64,000 nucleotides of DNA, taken from assembly GCF_021347895.1 (NCBI RefSeq), contig NC_067121.1, positions 18,363,962 through 18,427,961 of the forward strand, given 5' to 3'. The translations under genes and the position numbers were made by a program. Numbering within the stretch: the first letter of the stretch is position 1; every line of letters begins with the position of its first letter. Positions 61,280 to 64,000 of this stretch are shown piece by piece. The notes beneath the pieces are model-generated. The model ran no database searches. It worked only from the letters and a program-made list of their open reading frames with translations, and was not told where the DNA came from. The stretch comes from Acanthochromis polyacanthus. Its lineage: Eukaryota > Chordata > Actinopteri > Pomacentridae.

Positions 61280-61452
61280 CAGGGGTGTCAAACTCAGTTT
61301 CCAACACACCTGATTCAAATGATCAGGCTCGTTATCAGGCTTATGGTGAGCTTAATGATGAGCTGATCATTTGAATCAGGTTGTGTTGGAAGAGGGAAAC
61401 ATCTAGAACATAGAGGATAGTGGACCTCCAGGAACTCAGTTTGAAACCCCTG
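61280..61452. mobile_element. hAT MITE, 173 bp
   Basis: Perfect 8-bp duplication CTTTAGAG (61272-61279, 61453-61460). Ends CAGGGGTGTCAAACTCAGTT and (inverse) CAGGGGTTTCAAACTGAGTT. A long internal inverted repeat (ACCTGATTCAAATGATCAG). Confidence 0.93.
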
Positions 61453-61730
61453 CTTTAGAGTAACTCCAATCCAAATTTTGACCTGGTGAGATCTTCCTGT
61501 CTTTGCCTTTCAAAATAAAGCACAGCACAATTTCAAATAAAAGCCTGCGACGGACTGAAACTCCAGTTAAACCTCTGCAGCTTCACACAGCCTTTACTCC
61601 AATCCAAAGTTTAACCAGGTCTGATCTTCCTTTCTCTGCCTTTCAAAATAAAAGCACAGCATAATTTCAAAATAAAAGCCTGCAACAGACCAAAAATGCC
61701 AGTTAACCTCTCAGCTTCACACAGCCTTTT

Positions 61731-62008
61731 CAACACGGTCTCACGGGGATTCGTGAAACTGTTACGTAAATTTTTTGTTTCTTTTCGTGCGCACCAACAC
61801 GATTTCGTCATGTTTTTCGTGCCCGCTCACCACGAAATGTTTTTCGTGTTGCCTCACAACGAAACCCGCTGTGGTAATCACAGCTGAAAGTGGTTTTATA
61901 CCAGCGGATTCATGACGATCTAAGCTGTCCATCGGCGTATACTGCTGTGTGATCGCTGTTTGCGGCCGCGGCCGCCGGACATTCTTGAAATTCCTATGCA
62001 AATTGGGG

Positions 62009-62043
<35 letters not shown>

Positions 62044-62316
62044 TAAGTGTACCACCGGGTTATGGTTATGGTTAGGTTATGGTTAGGGACGATGTCATGC
62101 AAATATAGCGTTGGATTCGCCATGGTTTTACATTAAATATAATACACACATTCGTTGAAATACGTTCTGGGTGGCACGAAAAGTCCGCCGTTTAAATACA
62201 TTGGTGCGCATTTCGTGGTGAGCGGCACGAAAAACATGACGAAATCGTGTTTGGTGCGCACGAACCGAAACTAAAACTTACGTGACAGTTTCACGAATCC
62301 TCGTGAGATCGGCCTG
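61731..62316. mobile_element. Long-TIR non-autonomous transposon with poly-A core
   Basis: Inverted repeats of about 105 bp (GGTCTCACGGGGATTCGTGA on the left, GATCTCACGAGGATTCGTGA inverse on the right), rich in CGTG. Flanks CAGCCTTTT and CAGCCTTTA suggest an 8-9-bp duplication. A run of about 32 A lies at 62010-62041 and a NotI-like GCGGCCGC near 61960. Confidence 0.75.
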
Positions 62317-62764
62317 CAGCCTTTACAATAACTCCAATCCAAATTTTGACCAGGTGAGATCTTCCTGTCTCTGCCTTTCAAAATAAAAGCACAGCACAAT
62401 TGCTAAATAAAAGCCTGCGACAGACTGGAAATGCCAGTTAAACATCTCAGCTTCACACAGCCTTTAGAGTAACTCCAATCCAAATTTTGACCAGGTGAGT
62501 CTTCAGGTCTCTGCCTTTCAAAATTACTTCACAGCACAATTTGCCAGTTAAACCTCTCAGCTTCACACAGCCTTTACAGTAACTCCAATCCAAATGTTGA
62601 ACAGGTGAGATCTTCCTGTCTCTGCCTTTCAAAATAAAAGCACAGCACAATTTCAAAATAAAAGCCTGTGACGGACTAAAAAATAACCCTCTCTTGCCCA
62701 GCTCCGGACATGCACACATCCCGAGCCCCTCCCACGATTTCCGCACCAGCGGGAATTGTCTAGT

Positions 62765-63232
62765 TAGGGGCTCGGGCTTCGGCACGAGCCACTCTCCTCT
62801 CCATTGCAAAGCAATGGGAGGAGAGTGGCTCGTGGCGAAGCCACGAGCCACTATTGTTCTCCTGCTGCGTTTATTATTAGGGGCTCGGGCTTCGACACGA
62901 GCCACTCTCCTCTCCATTGCAAAGCAATGGGAGGAGAGTGGCTCGTGGCGAAGCCACGAGCCACTATTGTTCTCCTGCTGCGTTTATTAGGGGCTCGGGC
63001 TTCGACACGAGCCACTCTCCTCTCCATTGCAAAGCAATGGGAGGAGAGTGGCTCGTGGCGAAGCCACGAGCCACTATTGTTCTCCTGTGAAAAAAGCGTC
63101 TATTATTATTAGGGGCTCGGGCTTCGACACGAGCCACTCTCCTCTCCATTGCAAAGCAATGGGAGGAGAGTGGCTCGTGGCGAAGCCACGAGCCACTATT
63201 GTTCTCCTGTGAAAAAAGCGTTTATTATATTA
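62765..63232. repeat. Multi-hairpin repeat array, second cluster (4 units)
   Basis: Four units of about 110-120 bp (starts near 62766, 62880, 62990 and 63112), nearly identical to those at 59983-60232. The last two end in TGTGAAAAAAGCG instead of CTGCTGCG. Spacers are TTATTA-like. Confidence 0.9.
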
Positions 63233-64000
63233 TTATCTTTTATTCACGTTTCCGCCGTTTTTCGGTCGCTAACTAGTCCTAGGGCTTTGAGAGAACCAAA
63301 ACAAATTATATATCAAAACGTGCGGCTTCATCGGGAATCCCGGGCTATGACTTTTCTAAGAAATTTGTCATTTTTTCGCAGAATTATTCGCAAAAAACTG
63401 CGAAAAAAGTCCCATAGGAAATGAATGGGGAGCGAAAAAAATCGGCTCAAAAAATCCACTTTTTTCCAAACGCCACTGCTTCGCCATACGTTCACCTAGA
63501 AACTTCATTTAACCATCAAAACGCAGTGATTTTTCTTGTCTCCACAGGAATGTATTTTATGTCAGGCTGAGATTTACAGTTTTTCATCAGTGAGTCCTCA
63601 AAAAAGTGAAAATTCTCAAAATCTGCTCTGTTTAGAGTGCGGCATGTCAGTTGGTAGAGTGGAGGAGAGGTGAAAAATTCGCCTGAAAATTTCCCGATCG
63701 CATCGCCCTCACGACCAAACGATAAATGTTAGGGGAATGAAATTTGGTCAGATTGTACACAAATTTCCTGGGATTCAAATGAATCCAAGTTTGAAGACCT
63801 ATCTCTTTCTGAAGGGAAATGGCAGGCAGCAGTTTAGAGCAAAGTCGCACCCTTCTCTCCATAGGAACCAATGTAAATTGGATCATCTGGCTCATGGAGG
63901 GACAGTGTTTTTTAAATCGCTGTAACTCGGTCATTTCTCACAATATTTGGAAAATAATTACATTTATGGAAAGCCACAGCCTTCCTCTCGCTCACGGTCA
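63233..64000. repeat. About 1-kb unit following the hairpins (second copy, runs off window)
   Basis: Collinear with 60233-61009 with scattered substitutions and single-base indels. Confidence 0.85.

Larger units (their letters stand above)
61241..62690. repeat. Tandem array of about 130-150-bp units, with two insertions
   Basis: About five units share CTCAGCTTCACACAGCCTTT, ACTCCAATCCAAATTTTGAC, GATCTTCCTGTCTCTGCC and AAAATAAAAGCACAGCACAA. Insertions at 61280-61452 and 61731-62316 split two units. Confidence 0.85.

Noticed and set aside
62010..62041. Poly-A run as a retrogene or SINE tail
   Set aside because: It sits in the middle of a symmetric inverted-repeat element, not at an element end.
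59983..63232. CRISPR array
   Set aside because: Repeats of about 112 bp with AT spacers of a few bases in vertebrate DNA; no unique spacers.
59983..63424. Open frames through the hairpin units
   Set aside because: Both strands are open because the unit is GC-rich and near-palindromic; the frames end at the spacers.

Overview
The window is vertebrate DNA, most likely from a teleost fish and probably a spiny-rayed (percomorph) one. It has spliced genes with short GT-AG introns, fish-type Tc1, Harbinger, hAT, RTE and L1/Tx1 elements, AT-rich minisatellites and a fish endogenous retrovirus. There are no bacterial-type operons. Most of the 64 kb is transposon sequence, much of it nested. Host coding sequence is small: the first coding exon of a MYRIP-type gene, and a family of three tiny secreted-peptide genes.

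Layout. 1-7.2 kb: two head-to-head copies of one two-gene DNA transposon flanked by arrays of a 20-bp AT-rich minisatellite, then a Tc1 element with a frameshifted transposase. 7.2-10.3 kb: the 3' end of a hAT transposase gene and an unclassified element with 40-bp terminal repeats. 12.0-25.7 kb: three paralogous three-exon genes (two on +, one on -) for small secreted precursors with a near-identical signal/pro region and a short C-X6-C basic core. A 5'-half RTE element and a 5.7-kb hAT stack lie between them. 26.0-37.7 kb: two copies of a hairpin-forming transposon with 4-bp target duplications, and two Harbinger elements with CTG target duplications. 38.7-48.3 kb: a broken provirus on the minus strand with both LTRs, a tRNA-Tyr-type primer site, RT, integrase and env pieces, interrupted in env by a Tc1 copy whose 350-aa transposase is open. 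48.5-51.2 kb: a hAT inside a Tc1-type MITE, then a second copy of a block that lies upstream of peptide gene B. 51.6-59.9 kb: the 5' end of the MYRIP-like gene on +, with repeat-rich introns. 59.98-64 kb: an array of about 112-bp multi-hairpin repeats, part of a roughly 3-kb tandem duplication that runs off the window.

The three peptide genes are the most interesting content. They share promoter, exon phases (0,0) and flanks, so they are tandem duplicates. The first 47 residues are nearly frozen while the processed tail diverges. Two have an RXRR furin-type site directly before an 8-residue disulfide loop. I do not recognise a named family. A host-defence peptide or a cyclic peptide hormone are the leading inferences.
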